Of a DNA stretch of 64,000 nt, positions 11,508-23,652 are shown one piece after another (position 1 is the first letter of the stretch; every line of letters starts with the position of its first letter). Source of the DNA: Gyromitra esculenta (taxonomy: Eukaryota; Ascomycota; Pezizomycetes; Pezizales; Discinaceae); the NCBI GenBank assembly GCA_038503075.1, contig JBCAML010000002.1:1426001-1490000 (forward strand), written 5' to 3'. Position numbers and translations under genes: made by a program. The notes under the pieces were generated by a model, which did not search any database, was not told the origin of the DNA, and saw only the letters and a list, made by a program, of their open reading frames with translations.

Positions 11508-14088
11508 AAGTCGCGAATATTTGAGGGGGGCAGAATGGAAGCTTTCGGGGGCGTTCGGGGTTTTCCCTTGCGCCTGGTGGTTGGGATGGTATCCGCCAAA
11601 CAGCCTGATTTACTAATCATTTGTAGCACGCAACCCCCATGAATTGTTTTTGAGACATTGTCTCAGATGTCGCTACAGAGACGGCGGCGTTCGGGCGGCT
11701 TGGGAGGCTTGGGCCGTCACATGGCGTCTTCGGCTGAGCCAAGCAGTTCTTGATAAAATAATACCATGGCCAACCTTAAGTTCTTGGAGAGATTGGTGCA
11801 GCTTCATCGTGAGCTCTGTGTAGAGATGGTTTTTTGGACTGTATGGAGAATATATGTATGCATGTTCGTGTACTAGTACATATAAATGCAGTTTCTAGAC
11901 TCCTGTCCTACAGTCTCACACAGCCGCCGGCTGTTCCGAGCATATCTAACAGACCACACGCTACCAACATGTCCGGGTAGGTGCCGATGAACCTACCTGT
12001 CGGGTCGAGGCTGCCGTTCTCTGCTTTAGTTCAAGAAGCTCGCGTTGCTTAGCGTTTCTGGGACAAGAAGTACTGGCTATTTGCTTTTTGTTGTGCTCTT
12101 GCCCCCTTTCTTGACGTTGAGTTTTCAATCAAACCCTTGTCTTGAACCGACCTGTTTAGGTCGATTTGCTTTCAGGCAATTATAATCTTATGAGCCTTTG
12201 TTCGAATATAGCTGCCTGTGGTTTGTTCCCGTGCAATAAAATTAATGGGACGATTCACTTTCTCGCACACGTACACTGACTGCATCAATCTTGAATGAAT
12301 GCGCTTTCTGAGAAACCTCGGGAGAAAAAAAAGGGTTCCTTCTGCCGATAATTATAGAGCATTGAATGCAGTGCGAGTAGTAATATCCTGATCCAAATAA
12401 TATATTCTGTACGACCGGTTTCCGCTAACAGAATACGATTATCCGTCATTTGGCAGGCTTAGAATTCCCATGCAGCCGCAGCTCATCATAGAACAAGATT
12501 AAAAATGTGTCGTGACAGGATACATACGGCATGTCCCATTTTTCATGTCTGAGATCTGAACCATTAATCGTCCGGGGTACCCGTCTTGCTCGCCATCACC
12601 AAACAGCATTTTCCTGCTCTTGAGTCTTGACCTGTCTTATATGATCAGTACCGCATACATATCGGTGGTTTCTTTTTTCCCCTTAGATTTCCTTCCCGGG
12701 CATGCCCAGTAGAAACTTTGACACTGTCATTCGCGTGGTTCATGCGTGGCAGCCAAACCCGTTTTTCTCTTTGCGGAAAAAGTTCTGGGAGTGGGGCAGC
12801 GGCGGGCGTTGCGGTGGATCTGGATGTGGATCATTCACTGACTGATTCAGGAATATTCAGCGCACATCCACGGTCGTGTGGAGGTCGTGATTTGATGGTC
12901 GGGGAGGCCGGGAGACCGACCAGGCAAAAGGAACTTCTCGGTTGCTGGACCAATCAAAAGTGGGGCGGAAAGCGAAAAAGCAATCAAAGACACCATATTC
13001 CATCGATGAATGTCTCAGGTTCCAAGAAATTTGGCATGCACAGCAGCATAACTTTCCGGCTGGGAGAACATTTATCCAATTCGCGAAGGAATCACAAAAC
13101 ATGAGGTTCGTGCGGTAGGAAAAATAATGAATAGACAAAGAGATTGACCCTCGGCGTCTCGCTTGGGGAGTCTTTGTTGCAATGCTGACAGAATAGAGGG
13201 GCAGTGAACCTTCTTTGGATGGAGTGAGTGGAGCTTAAATCGCCTGTGGTCGCGGTTTTCTCGAATGGCACGACGTCTGTATGTTCCACAAACACAAATT
13301 CTGGAGAAAGAGGCACGTCCACGTTGTTCTGGCTTCTCCTTTGTGGGACATGCGGCCAAGTCCTCTCATCGCGAGCAGAGCAGTGGCCACCACCCTCCCG
13401 GCTATCGACCACCAATCACCGCCCATCCCAGTAACCTAATTCACGCCATCCAGACCCATCGTTCTATCCACCATGCCCAATCTCGCATAGCCAGGGACTC
13501 CGCAAGCGGTCCCTGCAAAGGATTTCCTCCTCTCGGCCACCTTGCCTTCGCATCGCAGGCAGGCGAATGGTCTGCGAATGAGGGGTCTAGATTTGGATGT
13601 GTTGGTGGGGTTGCAGCTTGGCCCAAAGCACTGGTTGGTGCTGTCCCGAGGCGACTCTCCAACCTCCAAGTTCTGCACACCGTCTACTGTTGCTGCGGAC
13701 CCGAACGATATGAGCCCCCTTTCTGGATTCTGACCTTCGAGCCACTCTGGGAAATATTTATTTTTAATTGTTCTGAGATCTCCAGGCTGCTACTGTCAGA
13801 GAACCCAGGCCGGAACTGCTCCATGGCCAAATTTTCTCCGTTTCGTCCCATCTCTTTCTCTCGTTCAATCATGTAGCAATTGACCACGTGTGATACACCA
13901 GCAGTGGTGTGGATCGCTCGGTTGACCCTTTTGTCTCTCCCTTCGTGAGATTTCCTTTTTGTTTTATTTCCTTTTCCGCTCGGTCTTTCTTCTTTTTTAT
14001 CTCGCTTTTTCCAAATCTCAGTGTCTAGGTATTCCAGAAGGATCAATTTAATTTGCCCCCACCCCACTGCTAAAAGTGAGTACTTATC
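11508..14088. other. gene-poor sequence and distal promoter of the FlbC-like gene
   Basis: No supported gene. The open frame at 13265-13876 (plus) overlaps several other open frames and looks compositional. From about 13.9 kb onward the plus strand becomes pyrimidine-rich, as in fungal promoters and leaders. Confidence 0.4.
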
Positions 14089-14163
14089 ATGGACCATCTC
14101 GTTCATATCCCTATCGACCCCAATATCCTTCACTCGTCAGATCACATAGATCTTCAAGTGTAG
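14089..14163 (+). promoter_or_regulatory. candidate upstream ORF (24 codons) or first exon
   Basis: ATG at 14089 opens a 24-residue frame starting MDHLVHIPIDPNIL and ending at TAG 14161. It is the last ATG before a stretch of about 1.7 kb with almost none. It could be an upstream ORF of the FlbC-like transcript, or a short first exon spliced far downstream; the sequence does not decide between these. Confidence 0.25.
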
Positions 14164-15835
14164 CCTGCCACCTCGATTGGATCATTGATCAACCGCTGGG
14201 ATAGTTACATCCAGATATCGATTGGGGCCCACGCGACTCGGGTGTTCCCATCGCAAGCATCACCATCAATCATCTGTCGTGGGCTACTTCTGCCAGACAC
14301 GCCTGTGCGATCCGTGAACCCAATACTGCACCATTTGGGCCTTTGTCTCACCTCACCAGCAAATTCAAGCCGAGACGCTACGGGAAAAACCAGGGGGAAG
14401 ACCAAGCCGTCTCCTCTTTTTTTTGCCCCTCAACCCCGGTCACTCTCCGATTTTCAATCCCTTCACAGATCCAGTACTCCCCCCCTGTCCCTGCAGCCTC
14501 TCCCTCCAGCCCGCGCGCAAGCTAAGACTTTTCTCGTCTTGATAGAAAGAGGTGCATTATTTGGGGGGAAGCTTCTTTCCTACTATCTCTCCACGATTTG
14601 CAGGAATAATTGCGCTTCGCGGGAAAAAAAAAAAAACCGTCCTCACCTGTCAGCTCTTGGGGTTTTATTTACTTTTTTACGTTCCCTTTTCCGCCGTTCT
14701 GTTTCTTCGCCCCTTCACACCACCCATCAGGTTTATTCACTTGACGTATATATCTCCCCAGAGGCGCTCTTGGACACGTTTTCCTCCAGCCATTCCCGAC
14801 AGCCATCAGAAAAGCCTTCAATTCAGCCCTCAATTACCTTCTATCGAGCCTTGGCTTGTAAAGCTCCGTGAACGAAGGTTTCTAATTATCTATCTCGATA
14901 CCATACCTTCGGGTTGGTACTTATTTTCTCGGTAGATCTCTCCTAAAGGCTTGCTGCTTGCCGGCAGTAAAACGTGGTGATCGTCGGATTCTTGTTCTGT
15001 TTGGGTCAAACATCAGCGAGTACAATACGCCTCACCTTTTCTCACTCTCTACTTTCGTCAGTGTCAATTGAGAAATTAGTATCAATTTCATACATACGAT
15101 TACCCACATACCTATCGCCAGGTAACCCCCCCCACATTTTATTTATTGGAGCCTGCCCGTACCAATCTGGCGGGTTTTGCCGCTGTCTCCAATTTCTGCA
15201 ACATATAACTGACTTGATGTGACCTGACAAGTTGCCGCACGATTGAAAGTGTCTCATTAATTCGCTAGGGCGTACCGCACCAACCTTCCCCGCGGCAACG
15301 CTAAATAGCATTAGCATCTCCCCAGTAGTATACTTTGAGTGTGATCCGCCTCAGAGTATACAGCCTCAACCCTTCTAAGGGCATACTCTCAACGACGTTC
15401 ATCACGGCGACCCTTAGCTTTCCCCCGTTCTCACGGGACATTATTTATCCTCCCCAGCTCTTTATACCCCCAACACCACAGTCATCCTACCCATCGCCAA
15501 CTCTCAGTGCAGCCGAGAAGTTCTCACTGCCCTCCCTGGATCCCTCACAGGGCCAGCAAGCCCATTTCTGGGGGGGAGGCTCTACAGGGGCTGCCTCCAC
15601 TGCGGGTTCATCTCACTCGGTTCTGGCTCCTTCATTATTGTCTAATACGTCACCTTTAAATTCAATCACATACCTCTCGCAGTCGGCGCCTTATAATACT
15701 CTCTCATCCTCAGCAACCAGGACCTTGCCCACGCCGCCTACCACTACCAGCGACGCCGAAGCTAGGCCATTCTCACAAGTCTCGCGAGAAGAATACTCCA
15801 ACGTGGCGGTGACACTGGCCCAGGCTACTTCTTTA
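14164..15835 (+). promoter_or_regulatory. long pyrimidine-rich leader nearly free of ATG
   Basis: Between 14092 and 15835 the plus strand contains a single ATG (15217), and that one is followed directly by TGA, forming a start-stop element. About 27 ATG triplets would be expected by chance in an even-composition sequence of this length, though CT-rich composition lowers that. Absence of upstream start codons is what selection produces in a scanned 5' leader, so I read this as the 5' UTR (possibly with an intron) of the FlbC-like gene. From 15335 the frame of the downstream protein is open, and parts of it look protein-like (LPTPPTTTSDAEARPFSQ), so translation might begin upstream through an unseen splice. 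The acceptor at 15457 is the best candidate. Confidence 0.5.
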
Positions 15836-17179
15836 ATGAGTACACATGATAGTGGGCCGAATATTTCGTCCACATCTGGGCTCGCTGCACGTAGGCAACA
15901 ACATCCACTGCCACAGTTTCATCTTAACACTACTCGACCGCCTTTCGCGTCCTTTGGAAATGTCTTGACACCGCCTCCAGTAGGACCTAATGAGATGACA
16001 AGCCCATTGAGTAGTGGGGCAAGCAGCGTTGGCACAGTGTCAACAATGGGATCGTTTTCGCCTGTGGGATCTGTGGGGTATTGGCCTTCGGGTTCAAATA
16101 GTGCACCTTATGGATACAACTCAGCTTCTAATAATCCTTCGTATACATCTGGTGGTATGTCTAATGCACCAAATTCAAATTTTGGTATGAGAGCATTCAA
16201 TTCTCCTAGTGGCGGGCCTCTTTCCCTCAATAGAGGGAATAGCAGACCATCTAGCCCCGCAACGGGAGATCTTGTTCCACAATCGACACATTATGAAAAT
16301 TCAGCCTCGTCTTTCTCAGGCAGTATGCCAATGACAACAGGTACCGGTGGTCACCCAATCTCTGCGCCAGCACCAGGCTTACCATCAATCGGGCAAGGCT
16401 CAAATATACACAGCTATTCGGGCGCCTATATGCAACAGACATCACAAGCACCAAGCAGTTCCCCGTCGCATCCACCAATAAATAGTCAGCCGCAACCCCA
16501 AGATCCTTATTCACCACAAGGTTCTCTACCACCTCCGACACCATCACAGCCATACTATAACCATCAACAAAATTCTCCTTATTCTACATCCCCGCCATTG
16601 CAAATGTCTGGAAACACATCAGCATCAATGATGGGTCGCCCAATCCAATCACCCCATTACCCTCCACTTATCCCACTGCAGCCAAACTATAAGCCTAGTT
16701 ACCCTCTACCAGGGATGGGCGGTCAGGCAATGGGACCTGGCGGCATGCTCGCCGGGCACCCCCATGCTATGATGTCGCACCATCATCACCAGCAACAGCA
16801 ACAAGCTGAGCGACCATATAAGTGTGATCAGTGCCCGCAGAGCTTTAATCGGAACCATGATCTCAAACGACATAAGAGAATTCATCTAGCAGTGAAACCG
16901 TTTCCTTGCAGCAATTGTGAAAAAAGCTTCAGTAGAAAAGATGCTCTAAAGGTGAGATTCTGATTTAATCGACTTTTGTTTTGCACCAGGAAACTGATCA
17001 GTGAGCAGAGACATCGTCTGGTGAAAGGTTGTGGAAAGGCAGATCAGCAAAATAGTGCGAATTCAGGCCCCTCCAGTGCGAGAGACCAAGATTCAAAGAG
17101 ATCACCTTCGACCTCACCAAGCAGCTCGAGAGCCTTACAACGCACCTCGAGCCCCCCTGGAATGAAAACCGAGCGGTAG
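15836..17179 (+). CDS. C2H2/C2HC zinc-finger transcription factor, FlbC-like
   Basis: Join 15836-16951 and 17009-17179 (57-nt intron; branch-like CTGAT), 428 residues from the first ATG. The N-terminal 300 residues are disordered and rich in Ser, Pro, Gly and Gln, with a His/Gln run just before the fingers. Finger 1 is C330-x2-C333-x12-H346-x3-H350. Finger 2 is C358-x2-C361-x12-H374-x4-C379, a C2HC variant ending LVKGC. The intron falls exactly between K372 and R373 inside finger 2. Two C-terminal fingers containing FNRNHDLKRHKRIHLAVKPF and a tail of Ser/Pro are what I associate with the fungal conidiation regulator FlbC; this assignment is from memory of the family. The start is uncertain because the frame is open upstream to 15335 without an ATG. 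Expected role: nuclear DNA-binding regulator of development. Confidence 0.8.
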
Positions 17180-19281
17180 TACTCCGTGAACTTCATTCCG
17201 TAGGGGCTGTAAACTATTACTATTTCTGTCACTTTATTCTTTGTTTCTATACCCCCATTTACCTTCATGTTTTATACAAATGTATCATTTTTACGCACAT
17301 CTACGTTTATTTTTCTCTTTTCTTTATTGGGAGTGGGGGTAAATGAGCAACACACTCGGGGAGTAGTGATTTTGGGTCAGGTTTTCGGTAACATCTTATG
17401 CAGCGAGTTGGGGTTCGTTTATTTGCTTTGTTGGTCTGTTTTACAAAACTCACGGGGGGGAGGCTGAAATATGTTTCGGGGGAAAACGGCGTGTTCATCA
17501 CATGTGCAGCATTTGATTGAGATGGGCGTTTCCTTAGGTGGTGTTTCTTCATGGTTTCTCCTGTGTATTTTTCATATTTCTGGGCGTGGTAGAACCTCGT
17601 AATCTGGTTCTCAAATATGCTTCGAGGGGTCTTTATTTTTAGCACTCGTTCATGGTACTCCCTTCGATGAGGCGATTGGGCGGACGAAAGGGGCTGGGCG
17701 GTGTTGCGTTTTACTTCATACCTTGTTTGGTTGGTTCTGATTTTCTCTCTTTTGATTTTTTTATGGGTGATTTGTTTTATACCTTCTTTTTTTTTGTTGG
17801 TGTTTTTTTTCTTTTCATTTGTCAGGTCTTATTTATTTATTACTATGACTTGAAGGTTGGAAGATGGTCAATTATATTATCAACGATGGAATGTGCTGTA
17901 AGATTACAAAAAATGCAAAAAATGGCTGTGGGGCATAAGACGGTGAATCATATCATGAAACTACTCGCGTTCTCTATCTGCCCAACTAGCCAGTCTTCCG
18001 GGGTTTAGCTTATATTTCCCGTGGTTCTCAATAGGATCGTAATTCTAATCGAATTCGTTCGCCCGATATAAATAACGTATACAGGGGTTTTTTGCATGCT
18101 GGCTAAGCCTTCCTATCTTGCAAAATACGGGGTGCTTGAGCGAAGTACAATAGCGCCTAGAGGTAGGGGGGGAACTCCTGTAGCACACGGAGGGCTTCCA
18201 CCTGTCCTGCCGGCATATGCAGTGCTTCGCGAGGGAATTCAGCCCCCAGAGTGTGAGGCTATGCCGTGAGTCGGTGACTCGGGGGATCGGGTGCCACGAG
18301 GTCGTCGAAGCTTTCGGGGGTGGCGCGCAAGATGCAGGCCACATACCAAGCATTTCTGCCGTTGGGGTTGGTATGCGGCTCTGTGGGGGGGATTTGCGGT
18401 GACGAATGTGTGCCTTACCAGGTTTGGACTAATGAAGCCCGTGCATAGTATGGGGTGCGGGTGATCGACGACTTCCCTGCTCGATGGGGTCGAGGGGTAT
18501 GAGATATGCAATGAGATGCACGCGTCATTCCAGCAGTCTACGGAGCCCCCTCATGCCTCGGTTTCGCCTCGAGTGGTCTGTGTTTGTTTACGTGGATGGT
18601 GCTGCGTGTCGTCTTTTGTTTTTGGTGGTGGATTGTTTCCTCTCCTTCGTTTCGTTCTCTTCCCTTTAGGCCTGCTGCCCTTGCCCCCTCAACAACCACA
18701 CGCTCCCTCTCACGATAGTTTGGCCCTGCTTTTTTTCTCTCTCGTTTCCTCTGTATTCTCGGCCTAGGATGAAAGCTTGAACATCCCATCATCACACACT
18801 CTCTACTCTTTTTCCCTTTAGCTTCCCGTCCCGTTCTTTCTTTACAGATTCTCTTCCTTCATTCCAAAATCAGAAAGATAGTTCTTTGATAATCTTCCTC
18901 CCTCACTCGTTTGGTTCCTTCCTGGCCGTCGGTTGTTTGGAGTATTAATAACTCGACCTTAAGCATATTGTATTTCCATTCCATTGCAATCGTCTCTACT
19001 TTTTATCGTCAAGGTCTATTGAGATCTTGCCGTTGGTTTCTCGAGTTATTTCGATCATCATTAATCGGTTCTCATCAGTGAGTTAATCTCACTGGGTGGT
19101 AAAGATATTATTTCTTGCTGATAATTAATTACTATCTGCTTTCCTTCAGTATTTGTAAAGTTCCTGAATCCCGTTATGCTTATCCATATTTTGCTGACTT
19201 GAATGGCCGGTTTTTCGTTTTTATTTTGGTAGTGAGGGAAAACCCATCTCCAATTAAAATACCTAATAGATCACATTAAAG
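17180..19281. other. intergenic: 3' UTR of FlbC-like gene, then kinase leader
   Basis: No gene supported. 17.2-18.0 kb is T-rich 3' flank. 18.55-19.28 kb is CT-rich promoter or leader of the kinase, with small upstream ORFs at 18768 (ATG AAA GCT TGA), 19175 and 19204. Confidence 0.45.
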
Positions 19282-22200
19282 ATGGATGGTCAGGGCCGTG
19301 ACCGTAATTCGAACCGGGCTACCCGCAGACCGTTGCACGATACGACAATAATTGCTAATAATTACTCGCCAACTCCAGTACGCTACCATCCAAAGATACG
19401 ATCTCCAGATTGTGCGCGGGATGTGGATCCGCGGCATCGCTACAATTATGCAGGGGAACAAACACACAATAAAAACACACAATCAAAGTTAACTTCCCCT
19501 GAGGCTGAGCATAGTAGCCCTCAATACTCTCAAGCCTCTACAGAAATTCCAATTGAGCAAACCCCGGGATCCTCAAAGCTTCGCAGAGGTAAAGCAAGGG
19601 TTGGCCCATGGATCCTTGGCCGTACCCTGGGCAAAGGTAGCAGCGGCAGGGTAAGGTTAGCCAAAAATGTTGAAACTGGCCAACTTGCTGCTATCAAGAT
19701 AGTTGGGAAAGGTCAATCAGAGAATAATAGCCGTGATGTTCCTGATCAAGGTGGGATTGAGGGTACCTTGCCCCCAGGGCTTGAGCGTGAGGTAGTCATC
19801 ATGAGATTGATTGAGCATCCAAATATAATGAGGCTTTGGGATGTGTGGGAAAATCGTGGTGAACTGTGAGTTATCTCAAATTCCGAGTGATCTCTGTCAA
19901 AAAATTTGTACTGAATGCAGGTATAGCTATCTTATCCTTGAGTACATTGAAGGAGGCGAGCTCTTCGAGCACTTGACTAGTTGCGGACGTCTCCCTGAGA
20001 AGGAAGCTATGAGGTATTTTCGTCAGATCATGTCCGGCATTGACTATTGCCAACATTTCAATATCTGCCATCGTGATCTTAAGCCCGAGAATCTTCTTCT
20101 CGATGCAAACAATAATATCAAAATTGCGGATTTTGGGATGGCTGCCTTACAGCCACAGGGTTCTCTTCTAGACACCCCTTGCGGATCTCCACACTACGCA
20201 TCTCCCGAGATCGTATCCGGAAAACAATATGATGGCGCCAGGTCCGACATCTGGTCATGTGGGGTCATCCTCTTTGCATTACTTGCTGGATACTTACCAT
20301 TCGATCATGAAAATATCCGTGACCTTCTGCAGAAGGTCATGCGCGGCCGATTTGACATGCCACGGGAATTCTCGAACGAAGCGCAAGACCTTATTTGGCG
20401 CATGTTGACTGTTGACCCCAAGGCCCGTATCACAGTTGAGCAGATCTGGAGACACCCACTGGTGAAACGACACGCGCCCATCGATCCAAGGACAGGTCTT
20501 GAGAAAGATCGAGGTCCTAGGCCGCCGAGCTCGATGGATATCGGGAGGCCAGTGAATAGTAGGGTCGATATAGACTTTGAGATTTTGAAAAACCTACGGA
20601 CGTTGTGGCAAGGTGTTAAGGAGAAGGAGTTGGTTGACAAGTTGCTCTGTAACGTGTAAGTATTTCTGCCCTTTGCCCTCTGCCCCTACCCTGCCCTGCC
20701 CCTGCCCTATGGTCGCCGTTTCCTTGCTCTCGGACTTTGTTCGGAGGATGTTGCCGTTTTCAACCTATTATTTCAAGGCTGGCCGCATCTGCATATGTTG
20801 TGTCCCATTTATTATTTCGGTCGGTGCCGGCACCCGATGGCCGGGGTCGCATTAGGCCGTGCGCGTTGTATATCGTGTGCGACAGCGGGCGGGAGGGAGG
20901 ATCGGAACGGATGTTTGTTAATTTGGATCCACATTTCTCTAAACGCTTTGGAATAAGGCCACTGAGGGAAAATCCGCGCTAATTTTTTTCTTTTTTGGAT
21001 AATAGGCATAATCAGGAAAAGGTATTTTATTACTTGTTGATGAAATACCGACATGAACACCCAGAGAGCTATCCTGAAGGAAAGCTGGTTCCTGCCGGTT
21101 CCGTCGTTACTCCACTATCTAAGGTTACTCATCGGCGCAAGCCATCGAATATGTCCCCAATTAAACACCATAGACGAGAGCGAGCGACTAGTATTTCTTA
21201 CCATCATAATCAGCATGGCCAGGGAAGCTCGTTGATTTCCCAGAACGATGATCGCTGGCAGACTGAGGAAGGGGGTCATGCTATCCAACGTGACAACTTT
21301 GTCGAAGATAGCCATCACTCTCAAGGCTCTAGCCCCTATAACAGGGTTAAACTCTCTGCGACTCGGGGTAAACGTGTCCACGGTGAAGGTCAACAACACT
21401 GGAGACCAAAGGTTCACCTGATAACGGCTGCTTCCAGAACCTCGCTCGCTGCCTCTGCACGATTTGGCAATAGAAGCAAGAGAAATCATCATTCAAAATC
21501 TTCCTTGGTGAGCTATATAAGCAATAGCCCTTCTGCGTATAAATCCATCAAGCCATCACGCAGTTATAAGCGCCATGTCAGCTTCAAGCATCAAAGTTCG
21601 CGTAATGTTAGGAGTGGCGCGCTAAAGTTGACTGTCCGTAATAATACTGGTCATGAACCCTGGGTTGATGACGAAAATCGCGATTTCAGCAGAGAAGGCA
21701 GCCCCAGGTTTGAACAGCCCCAGGCGGCGTTTCCAAGGGGCAAGAAGGAGTTTTCTTGTACCGTGAACCGGCGTTCAACAGTTTTTATCGGCGGCCAATA
21801 TACTAACGCTACTCAATCCTCGAGAAAATATATCGCTTTTCTGGGGGATAATGAAGATGCTGAGAGGAGACGCATAGTGAGCAAAGAGTTGGAAGATGCT
21901 TGTGAAAAGGCTTTTAATAGTTCCATCGTTAGGTGCTCGCTTGAGACGTTGAGCACTTTCACAGGTATCGAAAATCTCTCCAACAGCATCGAGTACTCTT
22001 CGCCCGAACATATCCAGGTTGCCAACCAGAGCCTTCACAGTAGCAACCTAGGTAGTTCTGAGCACAGTTCGCCTTCTGATACTTTAATCAGGAAACGTAC
22101 TGGCGGCAGAAATACATTACGCATTTTTGAGGATGACGAGGACGATCCAGACAAAGGGTGTCTTGAAGACGTTATTGAACATCTTGACCGACTGATGGAT

Positions 22201-23652
22201 TCCTCAACAAAACTGCGCAGCATTGACAAACTCCGTGCCGTATCGCAGGGTGGTGTTCCGCTGAACCTTGGTGGCGCTCTGCTTAGCTCGAATGGGCCAC
22301 CGGCTCTGATGCGGCAATATATTGATCAAGAGGAGAGTGATCGTCAGAAACATTTAGTTTCCCGCGCAAACCTCAGGAATGTGTCTACGCCAAACCCCTA
22401 CAGGAGTTTGGCCATTGAGCCTCACCATCAGAACCAGCAGTCGGTGTCCACAAGTGCGGCTCTTGAACCTGCGCCTCTAAAAATTCGGCACAAGAGCGTT
22501 TCTAGGAAGCGAATAGATGAAGTGCCCAGGGATGAAACTAGAAACACAGTTCGCGCCGTGGATGAAGCGTTGCGGTTTGATGCCCCCATCACTATACCAG
22601 AACTGAAACTTCCTATCGTACAAAGAGAGATCCAACTCGAAGGACCAAGTGCCGTTGGCAATGGGTTACCTGGATTTAAAGAAGATGGTGAATCTGTCCC
22701 CATTAAGGCTACCAATGGATCTAAAAAGAAGCACTCGTTTATGGATATATTTACTAGCAAGAAAGCTACTAAACCCGACAAGAAAAATAGAAAGCTTGTT
22801 GATGGAGAGGTTCCAAAGTTTCTGGGCGCTCTTATTGATCCACCGACGGATGCGCTGACTACTAGCAAAGAAACATTTGGGAGACGCTCAGGAAATGTGC
22901 TACGCCGTTTGGTTAGCCGTGATGCTAAAAAGGAATCAGGACTCGAAAGCGAGAGAAAGAAGGAATTGGGGAATGTGGATGGTGGCGGGAGTAACATGAT
23001 TAATTCCGTGCTAGGTAAGTTGGCTCCTCGACTCCGGTTGATTTTTTTATTTATCTTTTGCGTCTGTTTCACTAATCCCTTGGAGTAGATGGAGGGAATC
23101 CTTTGGTTTCCTGCTTCTCTCCAGGAGGTTACATGAGTGATGAAGAAGCCAGTCCTTTCCTAGAGAACCACGATGAGTTCACGCGAGTTATGGGTCAACG
23201 TAACTGGTTCCAAAAGGCTCTCAACGTCAAACCTGCTAGTCGCACCGTTTACTTCGGCATCTCTGCTTTTCAATGCCGAAGGGAGATCCTCAAACTATAC
23301 AAGGATTGGTTGAAGCACGGGTTGGTTATCGTTGAGGATGATCGGAGAGATCTTGTTCTCAGAGCGAAAATCAACAATCCAAATAGTGAATTTCCTATTT
23401 TCGCGTTGGGCTTCTCGTGGAGTGTATGCTAATGCTAATTTCAAACGCACAGCCCTCAACATTAAGGAGGTGACTTTTGTCGGCGAGATTCGCACGTACA
23501 GCGGTACCAAGAAAATTGGAACTAGTGTTGTCCGGTTCACCCAGGAGAAGGGCGCTGCGTCCTCTTTCAACCGCGTCATAGATGAGATCGCTCTCATCTG
23601 TACTTTGAAGGGCCTAATCGTGCAAGATCAGCAAGATCAGGGGCAAGGATAG
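19282..23652 (+). CDS. Nim1/Hsl1/Gin4-family bud-neck protein kinase
   Basis: Join 19282-19865, 19921-20655, 21006-23014, 23125-23385 and 23453-23652; 1262 residues, all junctions in phase. Kinase domain about 109-390: glycine loop GKGSSG at 117-122, catalytic Lys139 (AAIKI), HRDLKPEN from 245, DFGMAALQ from 265, and activation segment CGSPHYASPEI. The DFGMAALQ and YLPFDHENI motifs are characteristic of fungal Hsl1/Gin4/Cdr2 kinases. They couple septins and cell geometry to mitotic entry by acting on Wee1. A post-kinase segment starting HNQEKVFYYLLMKY also matches that family. A long disordered middle follows. A KA1-like membrane-binding domain occupies about 1140-1255, beginning VYFGISAFQCRREI. 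The intron at 20656-21005 is 350 nt, long for this gene. Which of Hsl1, Gin4 or Cdr2 is the ortholog cannot be told here. Confidence 0.92.

Noticed and set aside
13265..13876. 203-codon open frame, plus strand
   Set aside because: No family resemblance, overlaps five other open frames, composition-driven.
14185..14871. 228-codon open frame in the FlbC-like leader
   Set aside because: Contains no ATG at all; openness follows from pyrimidine-rich composition, which lacks stop codons on this strand.
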